A stretch of DNA of 33,103 nt from Gammaproteobacteria bacterium (GCA_030589945.1 JAUUZN010000025.1:1-33103); one strand, 5' to 3'. Positions 17,070 to 24,282 are shown, numbered from the stretch's first letter. The notes: generated from the sequence alone by a model not told the origin. Numbers and translations are program-made.

Positions 17070-18242
17070 ATGAACCGTAATCAATGGACAGGCAATCGCA
17101 ACTCTAGGACGGATTATCAATTCGTTTTTCTATTTCTCATTAGTTTAGTACAACTAAATAGTACTGTGAATGCAGGTGTGCTCCCTGAAGATAGAGCAGA
17201 TGCCCTTTATCATTCCTATGAAGGTGGTGGCGTTACCGTTGATGGCCCTTCCATATTGGTTCGAAAACGTGTACTCGAAGATTTTTCTGTCTCAGCAAAC
17301 TATTATGTCGATATGGTTTCCAGTGCTTCCATTGATGTGATAACCACAGCAAGTAAATACTCTGAGGAACGCACCCAAGTTTCTGTTGGTGTCGATTATC
17401 TAACGAACAACACAACTCTTTCTTTAAATTTTACCAATAGCAGTGAAAGTGACTACGAGTCAGATACCGCAACCTTCACCGTTAGCCAAGACTTTTTTTC
17501 AAATCTAACCACTCTCGCCATCGGATATAGTCATGGCTCAGATGTTGTAATGAAAAATGGTCAGGATGATTTTATTGAAGATGTCAGTCGACAGAATTTC
17601 CGAGTCGATCTCACTCAAATTATCAGTAAAAACTTTCTAATGACCTTAGCCGTTGAAGGGATCACAGACGATGGTTTTTTAAATAATCCATATCGCTCGG
17701 TTCGATTTTTAGATCCATCAGTGGCCCTTGGCTTCAGTTATCAACCCGAAGTTTATCCTGAGACAAAAACCAGTACCGCTGCAGCCTTAGCAGGCCGTTA
17801 TTTTTTACCTTATCGAGCAGCATTGCACGCAGAATATAGGACCTATACCGATACCTGGGGTGTTGCTGGTCAAAGTTTTGAACTGGGTTATATTCACCCC
17901 TTTGATGAGCATTTAACGCTAGAAATTACTGCCCGCACCTATAGTCAGGATCAGGCCGATTTTTATAATGATTTATTTCCCTTTCAAAATGCTCAAAACT
18001 TTCTTGCCAGAGACAAGGAATTAAGTACCTTTGATTCTAATTCTGTTGGCTTTGGGATCAGTTACGAGTTTAAACTAGACTCCACAGTGATCGATAGGCT
18101 TAGTCTCAATCTATTTTATAATTACTTTAAGTTCAGTTATGAAGATTTTAGAGACTTAAGAATTGTTACAACAGCCGGTGATGAGCCCTTCTATGAGCTT
18201 GATGCAACAGTGATCAGAGCTTTTGTGACAATAAGGTACTAA
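17070..18242 (+). CDS. DUF3570 outer-membrane beta-barrel protein
   Basis: The family is recognised by 'ADALYHSYEGGGVTVDGPSILVRKRVLEDFSVSANYYVDMVSSASIDVITTAS' near the N-terminus, the DUF3570 hallmark. After a signal peptide (to about residue 36, '...STVNAGV') the remaining 350 residues are alternating amphipathic strands ('QVSVGVDYL', 'TLSLNFTNSSESDYES', 'TLAIGYSHGSD'), as in a large outer-membrane barrel. The last residues 'VIRAFVTIRY' form a terminal aromatic strand. DUF3570 genes commonly follow DUF4266 genes. It is the last gene of the six-gene operon and is convergent with the GTPase-like gene at 18284, with a 41-base gap lacking an obvious terminator. Confidence 0.88.
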   Translation: MNRNQWTGNRNSRTDYQFVFLFLISLVQLNSTVNAGVLPEDRADALYHSYEGGGVTVDGPSILVRKRVLEDFSVSANYYVDMVSSASIDVITTASKYSEERTQVSVGVDYLTNNTTLSLNFTNSSESDYESDTATFTVSQDFFSNLTTLAIGYSHGSDVVMKNGQDDFIEDVSRQNFRVDLTQIISKNFLMTLAVEGITDDGFLNNPYRSVRFLDPSVALGFSYQPEVYPETKTSTAAALAGRYFLPYRAALHAEYRTYTDTWGVAGQSFELGYIHPFDEHLTLEITARTYSQDQADFYNDLFPFQNAQNFLARDKELSTFDSNSVGFGISYEFKLDSTVIDRLSLNLFYNYFKFSYEDFRDLRIVTTAGDEPFYELDATVIRAFVTIRY

Positions 18243-18283
18243 CACCTATTAATCACTACTAATGAATCAAGGATGTAAATAGC

Positions 18284-19573
18284 TTATTCATCACCTGAGG
18301 GACGTGCATACTGATCATTGAGTGTCGCAATAGACTGATCAACATTTTTAATGATTGCTTCAATTCTTTTGCGACTAAAACGATTCCAGCCCACAACATC
18401 AGGTCTAAAGATACTGTGTATAAATTGAGAGTTTTTCTTCAACGCTTTCTTTAATGACTCTTTAGCCTCACCTTCAGGTTCATATTCAAGATCATTTAAA
18501 ACCGATTTCATCGATGATCGTCTCATCCATGAATGGGTTAACAGTAACAATAAAAAAGCGACTGTCGCACTGGCTATGGAACTCCAAATATTTTCATTGG
18601 AATTTTGAATCCAAAACTGCAGCCACTGAGCTTTCTCTCCCGTCTTTTCAAACATTCCAGCAAACATTAAAGTAATAAACCCAGCTCCGCTGAGTAAGCC
18701 AAAGGCAACGGTATCTCGCCATAAAACGCCTCGTTCCCAAACACGTATAAGTTTACTGAGCTTGGGAATTGTATATTGTTCTATCTCGCGAGCGCGGTCG
18801 TGTAGATTACCAAGAATACGATACTGTCGGTCAATATAAATTTGTTGGATACGCTCTATAAGCTCTGGTGATTGAGCTTCTGATTGATTAGCAACGATGA
18901 CAAATTTGTTCACCTGTTTTTGGGAGTCATCAGAAGCAATCATCTGCTCTAAAGCTTCCCGATGCGGTAAATTTTCTTGCTGTTTGTCATCCACAAAGAC
19001 AATTACCAAGTCTGAGATGTTAATGATATGTTCGGTGATTTGTGTTTCACAGACCGATGTAGAATCAAAGCTAGGCGCGTTGATAAACAAATAACCTTGA
19101 ATGAGTGGGCTTGGACAGGTCAATAGCTGTAAACAGCTATTGACACTGGAACGATCCGTAGCGGATGTTTTCTCAATCTCGTTAGCCATTTGATAAAATG
19201 GGAGTCGTGCATCAGCATCTAAAGCAATACCTGGAAGTATTCTAGATTGCTCTCCGTTGGCGTAGCAAATAACTGTAAATTTTTCTGTATCATTGTTGTC
19301 TGAATTGTTGTCTGAATGAGTCACTGAAGAACCAAGGTAACTCTCCAGAAAGTTGTTTTTAGTTTCCGTGTCAGTCCCCACAATTGAAATCAATGGCCAC
19401 CAGGGAATTTGTGTTACATAGGATTCGTTCTTATCTAATAAACCAAGACGATAAGCCTCTCTGTCCAGTTGCTTAAAACCTTTAACAGCATCAACTAATA
19501 ATGGGCTTTCATTTCGTAAATGCCTTTCTAAGTTTTTCAAATGCTGTTTAACAATTTTTTGTGTACCAATCAT
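18284..19573 (-). CDS. Degenerate dynamin-like GTPase-fold membrane protein
   Basis: I do not recognise a named family. The order of elements suggests a GTPase fold: 'PLISIVGTDTETKNNFLESYLG' (residues 60-81) sits where a P-loop should be but lacks the G-K-S/T triad; 'YLFINAPSFDS' is at the position of switch II; 'LVIVFVDD' and 'FVIVANQSE' resemble the strands carrying the N-K-x-D base-recognition motif, with NQSE in its place. Two transmembrane helices follow at about residues 287-307 and 330-349, then a basic helical tail. The layout is like dynamin-related or stress-type GTPases anchored in the membrane, but the key nucleotide-binding residues are missing, so it may be inactive. It is the last gene of the ParA/TPR/coiled-coil run, 37 bases after the previous gene. 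Confidence 0.6.
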   Translation of the reverse strand: MIGTQKIVKQHLKNLERHLRNESPLLVDAVKGFKQLDREAYRLGLLDKNESYVTQIPWWPLISIVGTDTETKNNFLESYLGSSVTHSDNNSDNNDTEKFTVICYANGEQSRILPGIALDADARLPFYQMANEIEKTSATDRSSVNSCLQLLTCPSPLIQGYLFINAPSFDSTSVCETQITEHIINISDLVIVFVDDKQQENLPHREALEQMIASDDSQKQVNKFVIVANQSEAQSPELIERIQQIYIDRQYRILGNLHDRAREIEQYTIPKLSKLIRVWERGVLWRDTVAFGLLSGAGFITLMFAGMFEKTGEKAQWLQFWIQNSNENIWSSIASATVAFLLLLLTHSWMRRSSMKSVLNDLEYEPEGEAKESLKKALKKNSQFIHSIFRPDVVGWNRFSRKRIEAIIKNVDQSIATLNDQYARPSGDE

Positions 19574-19610
19574 ATGGACTTGCCTAACCTTTATTAGCTA
19601 ACGAACAACA

Positions 19611-20138
19611 CTACCATGGTATAAAACTATTCATAAAATTCATAGGTCTAGTCACACTGTTGTTCATGATAGACATATCATAGCGTATTTGCCCCATAGA
19701 ATTATTCATACTGCGTATATGGTAAACCATTTCATACATGTAGGTTGATTGAGTATTCATGGTTTTTGTTATGCTGCTCATATCGGTCGTTAATTGACCC
19801 ACATTGTTGGAAATAGTGTTCATATTATCAGCAACACGTCCAACATCGTTGGTCAGTGTATAGATGAGGAAAAAACCATAGGCCGCCAACAAGATAAATG
19901 CGAACATTGCCATATAGATGATAGACTCAACACGTTTCGAACCTGTAGAGAAGGTGTTTGATAATGATTCAAGGCTGACGGCTAACCGGTCAGCTAATTG
20001 AGTGACACCTTCCTCTCTTCTGTCAGTTCCTGTATAAGTTTCGGTCTTGATGACAGATTTAGCTTTGCGCCGCCCCGCCTTTGTGCCAGATCTTGCAGTT
20101 GATTCTGCTGGCTTAGCTTCTGCTTTTGATTTGTTCAT
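19611..20138 (-). CDS. Single-pass membrane coiled-coil protein
   Basis: The ATG at 20138 is chosen because it has an excellent AGAGGAAATT ribosome-binding site; an earlier ATG at 20162 lacks one. The product is 175 residues: a basic Ala/Lys-rich cytoplasmic N-terminus (1-45), a transmembrane helix at about 72-94, then a periplasmic helix in which Asn, Met, Thr and Ser dominate ('NMNTISNNVGQLTTDMSSITKTMNTQ'), with spacing like a methyl-accepting or coiled-coil segment. It ends in 'NFMNSFIPW'. No family recognised. Its place between the TPR protein and the GTPase-like protein suggests a scaffold role. The basic tail could contact DNA or a ParA partner; that is a guess. Confidence 0.78.
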   Translation of the reverse strand: MNKSKAEAKPAESTARSGTKAGRRKAKSVIKTETYTGTDRREEGVTQLADRLAVSLESLSNTFSTGSKRVESIIYMAMFAFILLAAYGFFLIYTLTNDVGRVADNMNTISNNVGQLTTDMSSITKTMNTQSTYMYEMVYHIRSMNNSMGQIRYDMSIMNNSVTRPMNFMNSFIPW

Positions 20139-20171
20139 AATTTCCTCTAGTTTAATACTCATTTTTAGCTG

Positions 20172-20202
20172 GCTACACAGTTTATAAACTAAGCTGTATA
20201 GC
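20172..20202 (-). other. Intergenic stem-loop between TPR and coiled-coil genes
   Basis: Arms GCTACACAG (20172-20180) and CTGTATAGC (20194-20202) pair over nine positions in the minus-strand RNA, with one U-G pair, around a 13-base loop. The loop overlaps a perfect 12-base palindrome AGTTTATAAACT (20179-20190). No T-run follows on the minus strand, so this is more likely an RNA-processing or regulatory hairpin than an intrinsic terminator. Confidence 0.45.
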
Positions 20203-20218
20203 GAAATTTTTCAATTGA

Positions 20219-21187
20219 CTAATGACTCTCTATTTGTCTCAGTAATTTATCTGCCGTGTTCTTATCTAAACCATGGATCACCCGATACAGATGATAGAGT
20301 TGCTCTCTTCTTCCTAGCTTAATCAGTTGCTGTGCAGCACTATAAAATGACTCACTCGCCTGCTGCCACTGACCCTTACTGAAGTAAATATTCCCCAGCT
20401 CTCCGTGTACATTTGGATCTTCAGGGTATAACTCAGTCAATTCTAAATAAAGTTGTATTGATAACTCGCCCTTTCCTATCTGATGAGCAAGCCGTGCTTG
20501 ATTTAATAGGTCAAAGTGAGAAACTGAAACAAGTTCAACATTTGATTGTGCTGCTATTATTGATTCCATAGCGTCCGTTGAATCGTTATCTTCAATTGAG
20601 ATGGCATCATCAATCATTGCAGTTATATCAGTTTCAACTATTTCTTGTTCTGAATTATTTGATAGAACCGCTTCTGTATTCTCCAATTTGATTGCAGAGC
20701 TTTGTTCCTCATTTATAGCGCTATCTTGATCCTGTTCAGGGCTTTCTGTGAGTTCAATTATCTCGTTATTACTCTCAGCAGTTTTATTCTCCGTGTGACT
20801 GTTCTCTATGGCACCAGTAGTGTCACTCTCTTCAGTACTTCCTTCAACCGAACTTTCCGAAGATTCTATCTCTGTTGCCGTTTCTGAATCATCCGTCATT
20901 TCCACAACTTCCGTCAAAACAATAGACTTATCTATTTCAGACTTATCTAATTTAGAATTAGCAACATCAGAAATTTCGATATCTTCTATAACTTCATCTT
21001 CAGTCTTTATTACTGTCCTAGATTTAGGTGTAACACCAACCCACTCTAGGATTGGATTAACCTGACCATCGATCTGAATATTGATCTGTTCAGTGAACAA
21101 TTTTGACCGATAATAATAAGCAAATCCTAATAAAATAATTAATAGAATTGCTAAGACGTGGCTTAGTAGATGGCGAATGACTTTCAT
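20219..21187 (-). CDS. Membrane-anchored TPR protein with acidic linker
   Basis: The ATG at 21187 is preferred over an in-frame TTG at 21193 because GAGG lies 7 bases before the ATG. The product is 322 residues. A transmembrane helix (about 8-26) is followed by a positively charged 'YYYRSKL'. Residues about 55-235 form a very acidic, Ser/Thr/Glu-rich stretch, probably disordered. Residues about 240-320 hold TPR-like helix pairs ('LLNQARLAHQIGKGELSIQLYLELTELYPEDPNVHGELGNIYFSKGQWQQASESFYSAAQQL'). The linker plus TPR would reach from the membrane into the periplasm or cytoplasm to bind a partner. The gene is 23 bases after the ParA gene and probably translated from the same mRNA. Confidence 0.85.
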   Translation of the reverse strand: MKVIRHLLSHVLAILLIILLGFAYYYRSKLFTEQINIQIDGQVNPILEWVGVTPKSRTVIKTEDEVIEDIEISDVANSKLDKSEIDKSIVLTEVVEMTDDSETATEIESSESSVEGSTEESDTTGAIENSHTENKTAESNNEIIELTESPEQDQDSAINEEQSSAIKLENTEAVLSNNSEQEIVETDITAMIDDAISIEDNDSTDAMESIIAAQSNVELVSVSHFDLLNQARLAHQIGKGELSIQLYLELTELYPEDPNVHGELGNIYFSKGQWQQASESFYSAAQQLIKLGRREQLYHLYRVIHGLDKNTADKLLRQIESH

Positions 21188-21210
21188 GTTCAAACCTCAA
21201 TAAAATTTGT

Positions 21211-21873
21211 TTACGATTTTGCTTTGATTTTAGGGAAAATAGCTTTAGCAAATGTCGAAAACTCTTCCACTGCCTTGCCTGATCTTGATAGTTCAAATAT
21301 ACCTAACCCTTCACTCAATGAATGACGGTAAATTGTTCTCTGGCATAATCTGTGAGGAATAAGTGTAATGTTAGGTAATTGTCCCAACAGTTCCTCTGTT
21401 TCATCGGACTCGGTGACTGCATAATGTGTATCTGCACGATTCACAAAGGTATAAAGCTTTGGTCCCTTTTTCTTGCCTCTAACAGTATCAACTATTTGCA
21501 AAAACCGTTGAGTCGCCCAGACATCAGGCTGACTAGGAGGCACAGGAATAATGACTTGATTGGCAACACTAATCGCTTTTTTCATCGCTTCCATATTGGA
21601 TGCACCCACATCGACGAGAACCTGTCCTGAATGACTCTGTAGGTGTTTAATTAAATTTCTCTTATTCTGATATGCAGTAATTGCTGGCTCGTATTCTTCC
21701 TCAGCTCTAATCTCAGCAAGATCGGATAGAGTGCCTTGAGGATCAAGATCATAAACCACGACGTCCTGTCCCATATTCAATAGCCAGAGCCCTAGATTAA
21801 AGGTTACTGTACTTTTGCCAGAGCCACCTTTTAAGTTGGCTATTACTGTAATATTTGGTTTTTTTGTGCTCAT
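21211..21873 (-). CDS. ParA/MinD-family ATPase, orphan
   Basis: A 220-residue deviant-Walker ATPase of the ParA/MipZ/McdA group. The Walker A motif is 'K15GGSGK20ST', with both the signature Lys15 and the catalytic Lys20. The A' motif is 'VVVYDLDPQGTL' with D42 and D44. 'VLVDVGASN' matches Walker B, where the usual Gly/Pro region is 'VGAS'. 'QVIIPVPPSQPDVWATQRFLQIV' is the conserved segment after it. Such proteins dimerise on ATP, bind the nucleoid or membrane and position cargo. No ParB gene or parS-like site is in the window, so chromosomal or plasmid partition is unlikely; cargo positioning is the better hypothesis. The downstream TPR gene begins 23 bases later; the upstream periplasmic-protein gene ends 9 bases before it. 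Confidence 0.93.
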   Translation of the reverse strand: MSTKKPNITVIANLKGGSGKSTVTFNLGLWLLNMGQDVVVYDLDPQGTLSDLAEIRAEEEYEPAITAYQNKRNLIKHLQSHSGQVLVDVGASNMEAMKKAISVANQVIIPVPPSQPDVWATQRFLQIVDTVRGKKKGPKLYTFVNRADTHYAVTESDETEELLGQLPNITLIPHRLCQRTIYRHSLSEGLGIFELSRSGKAVEEFSTFAKAIFPKIKAKS

Positions 21874-21882
21874 CTGTAAAGT

Positions 21883-22686
21883 CTACTGTCCTGGTTGAGA
21901 TTGATCATTAAAAGTACCTAAATACTGTTGTAGATCATTAACCTTATTAAAGTCTTTGGGTATTTTAAAAAGACTTGCGGGTTGCTTTTCTATTTTAATC
22001 ATACGTAATTCACGAACATAACCACCTTCGATTTCTTCCCGAGTGGTTATCTTTAATTCTGGGTCATACCATTGTAGTGAAGTGCGTATTGGACCTTCAG
22101 CTCCTGATACTTGCCAAAGCCATTTTTCACTTTGGCGACCATTAATTGTTTCATTTCCCTGAGGTATTAATTCAGAAATAGTGCCATTGGGTAGAAATTC
22201 TCTAACGATCATTCGTCGTTCAACATCTATCCAGTGTAAGGAACGAAATTTTTGGTCATCAGCCAAAACGGTGAATTCCCATTTTTCAGCTGACCGACCG
22301 AATATTGTTTCTAGCCCAAGTAATAAGCAACTAGTATTTTCTAAACCATCACAAGGTTTCGTTGTTTCTGTTACTTCAACGGCTGGTGGGTCTGGGTGAT
22401 TGGTTTTCACTTCCATGTAAACTTTATGTTCAGGAACTAGGAAAAGTCTAACATTGTCTTTGGTTCTAACGATTTCAATGACATCAACATTATTTAATAT
22501 TGAGTCTGTACGAACACTATCTTTACCAATATACATCTGTGATCGATAATCTGGTTTTTCGGGTGCTTTTTGAATAGCAGTTGCAGAAAACTCTAAAGCA
22601 GCGTCTGCTGCTACCTGAGTTCCAGATGCTGGCTCATTAACTACAAAATTGAGTGATATGAATAAGCATATCGATATATAACGCAT
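21883..22686 (-). CDS. Periplasmic LolA/DUF4412-like protein
   Basis: A signal peptide occupies about residues 1-24. The mature protein is a series of beta strands: 'YRSQMYIGKDSVRTD', 'VRLFLVPEHKVYMEV', 'GRSAEKWEFTVLADDQ...LHWIDVERRMIVREFLPNG', then a second similar unit 'INGRQSEKWLWQVSG...LQWYDPELKITTREEIEGG', ending in 'PASLFKIPKDFNKV'. This pattern (a modified substrate protein line 'lWiD.e..ivre' and terminal 'F.iP..f') is typical of the LolA-like/DUF4412 periplasmic fold, and two internal repeats are visible. The start has AGGA 7 bases before ATG. It lies just downstream of the globule-like gene, beyond a strong hairpin. It could act as a carrier for a hydrophobic ligand or lipid; that is inferred. 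Confidence 0.72.
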   Translation of the reverse strand: MRYISICLFISLNFVVNEPASGTQVAADAALEFSATAIQKAPEKPDYRSQMYIGKDSVRTDSILNNVDVIEIVRTKDNVRLFLVPEHKVYMEVKTNHPDPPAVEVTETTKPCDGLENTSCLLLGLETIFGRSAEKWEFTVLADDQKFRSLHWIDVERRMIVREFLPNGTISELIPQGNETINGRQSEKWLWQVSGAEGPIRTSLQWYDPELKITTREEIEGGYVRELRMIKIEKQPASLFKIPKDFNKVNDLQQYLGTFNDQSQPGQ

Positions 22687-22730
22687 TTAATTATCCTGTT
22701 TTCTCAATTCTGTATAAAGGTTTATGGGAG

Positions 22731-22762
22731 TTGGTTGCACACTTCCCTGTGTTAGCAACCAA
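22731..22762 (-). other. Strong stem-loop after the Gly/Asn-rich gene
   Basis: TTGGTTGC (22731-22738) pairs with GCAACCAA (22755-22762), and ACAC (22739-22742) pairs with GTGT (22749-22752), with a two-base bulge and a six-base loop. It lies about 10 bases downstream of the stop of the repeat-protein gene on the minus strand. No T-run follows, so it is probably an mRNA-stabilising or processing hairpin, or a leaky terminator, between that gene and the LolA-like gene. Confidence 0.6.
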
Positions 22763-22772
22763 TTATCTTCTT

Positions 22773-23495
22773 CTACTTGGTGGTATCTACCGGTGGAGCT
22801 GGAGGAGGACCATAGGGACCATAGTTCGGATTAAACTGGCCATTATAACCGTTTCCATTTCCGTAACCATTGCCATTTCCGTAACCATTGCCATAGCCGT
22901 TTCCGTTTCCGTAACCATTGCCATAGCCGTTACCATTTCCGTAACCATTGCCATAGCCATTACCGTTTCCGTAACCATTGCCATAGGCATTACCGTTACC
23001 ATTGCCACGACCTGAGCTGCGCATGCTGAAATCCATGTCACCTACCATGTCTCCAAACATATCGCCAAAGCCATTGCCGTTGCCCCAGCCACTGCCATTG
23101 CCATTGCCATTGCCCCAGCCACTTCCATTGCCCCAGCCATTTCCATTACCGTTGCCCCAGCCATTGCCGTTGCCCCAGCCATTTCCATTACCGTTGCTCC
23201 AGCCATTGCCATTGCCATTGCCGTTGTTCCAACCATTGTTACCCCAAGGCATCATATTCCAAGGACCATTGTTCCCAGAATTATTCCATGGACCATTGTT
23301 CCAAGAATTATTATTCCAAGGACCATTGTTCCCAGAATTATTCCATGGACCATTGTTCCAAGAATTATTATTCCAAGGACCATTGTTCCAAGGTCCATTG
23401 TTCATTGGACCCCAGCCTGCAAATGTTGATTGCACAGGTAAAATAGTAACAGTTGCTAAAGCAGCAATGATGAACAGTTTTTTTAACTTAATCAT
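22773..23495 (-). CDS. Gly/Asn/Tyr/Trp-rich repeat protein, sulfur globule protein-like
   Basis: A secreted structural protein of 240 residues. A clear signal peptide ends at 'QSTFA26|GWGP'. Residues about 30-80 are repeats of 'NNGPWNNNSWNNGPWNNSG' type; 85-140 are G/N/W repeats ('NGNGWGNGNG'); about 143-160 read 'FGDMFGDMVGDMDFSMRSSG', a more ordered block; 165-222 are repeats of 'NGYGNGNGYG'; the tail is Pro-rich. The ordered Asp/Met block followed by a Gly-Tyr repeat tail resembles my recollection of the sulfur globule protein family of sulfur bacteria (CV1/SgpA type), which coats periplasmic sulfur globules; I could not check this by alignment. AAGGAG lies 6 bases before the ATG. Flanking hairpins suggest its mRNA is separately regulated. 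It could instead be another low-complexity surface protein. Confidence 0.75.
   Translation of the reverse strand: MIKLKKLFIIAALATVTILPVQSTFAGWGPMNNGPWNNGPWNNNSWNNGPWNNSGNNGPWNNNSWNNGPWNNSGNNGPWNMMPWGNNGWNNGNGNGNGWSNGNGNGWGNGNGWGNGNGNGWGNGSGWGNGNGNGSGWGNGNGFGDMFGDMVGDMDFSMRSSGRGNGNGNAYGNGYGNGNGYGNGYGNGNGYGNGYGNGNGYGNGYGNGNGYGNGNGYNGQFNPNYGPYGPPPAPPVDTTK
22857..23000. repeat. 30-bp coding tandem repeat (Gly-Tyr-Asn units)
   Basis: A 30-base unit with core TTTCCGTAACCATTGCCAT repeats about four to five times, with a few silent changes between copies, and encodes ten-residue NGYGNGNGYG units on the minus strand. It makes up the C-terminal repeat tail of the globule-like protein. Confidence 0.85.
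23261..23374. repeat. 57-bp identical tandem duplication in coding sequence
   Basis: Two adjacent 57-base copies (23261-23317 and 23318-23374) are identical by eye and encode 19-residue Asn/Gly/Pro/Trp units near the N-terminus of the globule-like protein. Identity at every base points to a recent duplication or ongoing homogenisation. Confidence 0.88.
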
Positions 23496-23571
23496 CTTAA
23501 ATCTCCTTGCTTACTGACTTATCATTCGGCATAAACCGCATGCCACGTCCACTCTAAAATTAAAAAACGAT

Positions 23572-23601
23572 ATAACGATTGTAGAGTGAAACAATCGTTA
23601 T
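23572..23601 (-). terminator. Candidate intrinsic terminator or attenuator
   Basis: ATAACGATTG (23572-23581) and CAATCGTTAT (23592-23601) are perfect inverted repeats of 10 bases with a 10-base loop. On the minus strand the hairpin is followed by ATCGTTTTTTAA, so a run of six T starts four bases after the stem. It lies between the Pro/Met-rich protein gene (stop at 23678) and the start of the globule-like gene (23495). The stem is AT-rich, so termination is probably partial. The globule-like gene may then have its own promoter downstream of it. Confidence 0.6.
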
Positions 23602-23677
23602 GACGTACAAACTAGTTAATAACTATATCTAGACATTAACTTTTCTTGTTCGCTTTGCCCGGTTTAAATCAAACGTT

Positions 23678-24259
23678 TTACCAGGGTGTAAACATTGGAT
23701 TCCACATACCCATAAACCCAGGAACTGCAAAGGGAAATCCGCCCATGGGTAAAGATCCTAATGGTGAAAAAGGTGTTCCGATCATTGGGTATGCGCCAAA
23801 TGGAGCACCATACATGCCGGGCATTGAGTTGCTGACAGGATATGGTGAAAAATTTGGTTGATAACCTGGGTAACCCAGCATTGGATGCTGCACCTGTTGA
23901 CTAATATTTTGCAACTGAGTCGCTCTATACGGATTTCCGTATGCATAGGCAGCTCCGCTATTAAAAGAACCTCTCATAGGCTGTGCTTGCCGAGGAGCCG
24001 CTAATGTATAAAATAGATCGTGCTCTGATACTTCTTTTGGCAAGTCAGGAGCGTCCACTGGATCGCGTTCTCGAGAAGGATATTTACCTGATTTTTGATG
24101 GATTGCAGAACTCCACCTATTTGGCCAATGATCAGTTGAATAACTCACTTTAGATTCTGAAGCACCGGCAAGCACTGTACTCGTCGATGAGATTGATACC
24201 ATCAACAAGAGTGCAGTCGTTAATTGCAGGTAAAGAAATCTCATTTTGTTGTCATTCAT
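23678..24259 (-). CDS. Secreted Pro/Met/Phe-rich protein, unknown function
   Basis: The ATG at 24259 is chosen: AAGGG lies about 7 bases upstream, whereas an in-frame TTG at 24289 would overlap the upstream gene. The product is 193 residues. A signal peptide (about residues 6-33) ends near 'TVLAGASES'. The first mature part is polar ('YSTDHWPNRWSSAIHQKSGKYPSRERDPVDAPDLPKE'). The C-terminal 70 residues are low complexity, rich in Pro, Met, Gly, Phe and Tyr ('PMLGYPGYQPNFSPYPVSNSMPG', 'FGAYPMIGTPFSPLG'), ending in 'MWNPMFTPW'. No family recognised. Its position between two other low-complexity secreted proteins suggests a shared structure. The ending resembles that of the coiled-coil protein at 19611. 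Confidence 0.75.
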   Translation of the reverse strand: MNDNKMRFLYLQLTTALLLMVSISSTSTVLAGASESKVSYSTDHWPNRWSSAIHQKSGKYPSRERDPVDAPDLPKEVSEHDLFYTLAAPRQAQPMRGSFNSGAAYAYGNPYRATQLQNISQQVQHPMLGYPGYQPNFSPYPVSNSMPGMYGAPFGAYPMIGTPFSPLGSLPMGGFPFAVPGFMGMWNPMFTPW

Positions 24260-24282
24260 GATTAGACCCTTATACAATTTTT

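Noticed and set aside
18243-18283. Bidirectional terminator between DUF3570 and the GTPase-like gene
   Set aside because: Only a weak TGAAT/ATTCA pairing is visible, without a GC-rich stem or T-run.
21211-21873. Chromosome or plasmid partition locus
   Set aside because: There is no ParB homologue, no parS-like repeat, and the ParA gene sits in an envelope-protein operon.
22857-23400. Regularly spaced repeats resembling a CRISPR array
   Set aside because: Units are multiples of three, have no unique spacers, and encode in-frame Gly/Asn/Tyr/Trp repeats of a secreted protein; no cas genes are present.
23002-23517. Plus-strand frame of Pro/Leu repeats (and 22731-23015 of Ile/Val/Ser/Thr repeats)
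   Set aside because: These are antisense shadows of the Asn/Gly-rich repeat gene and have no start signals.
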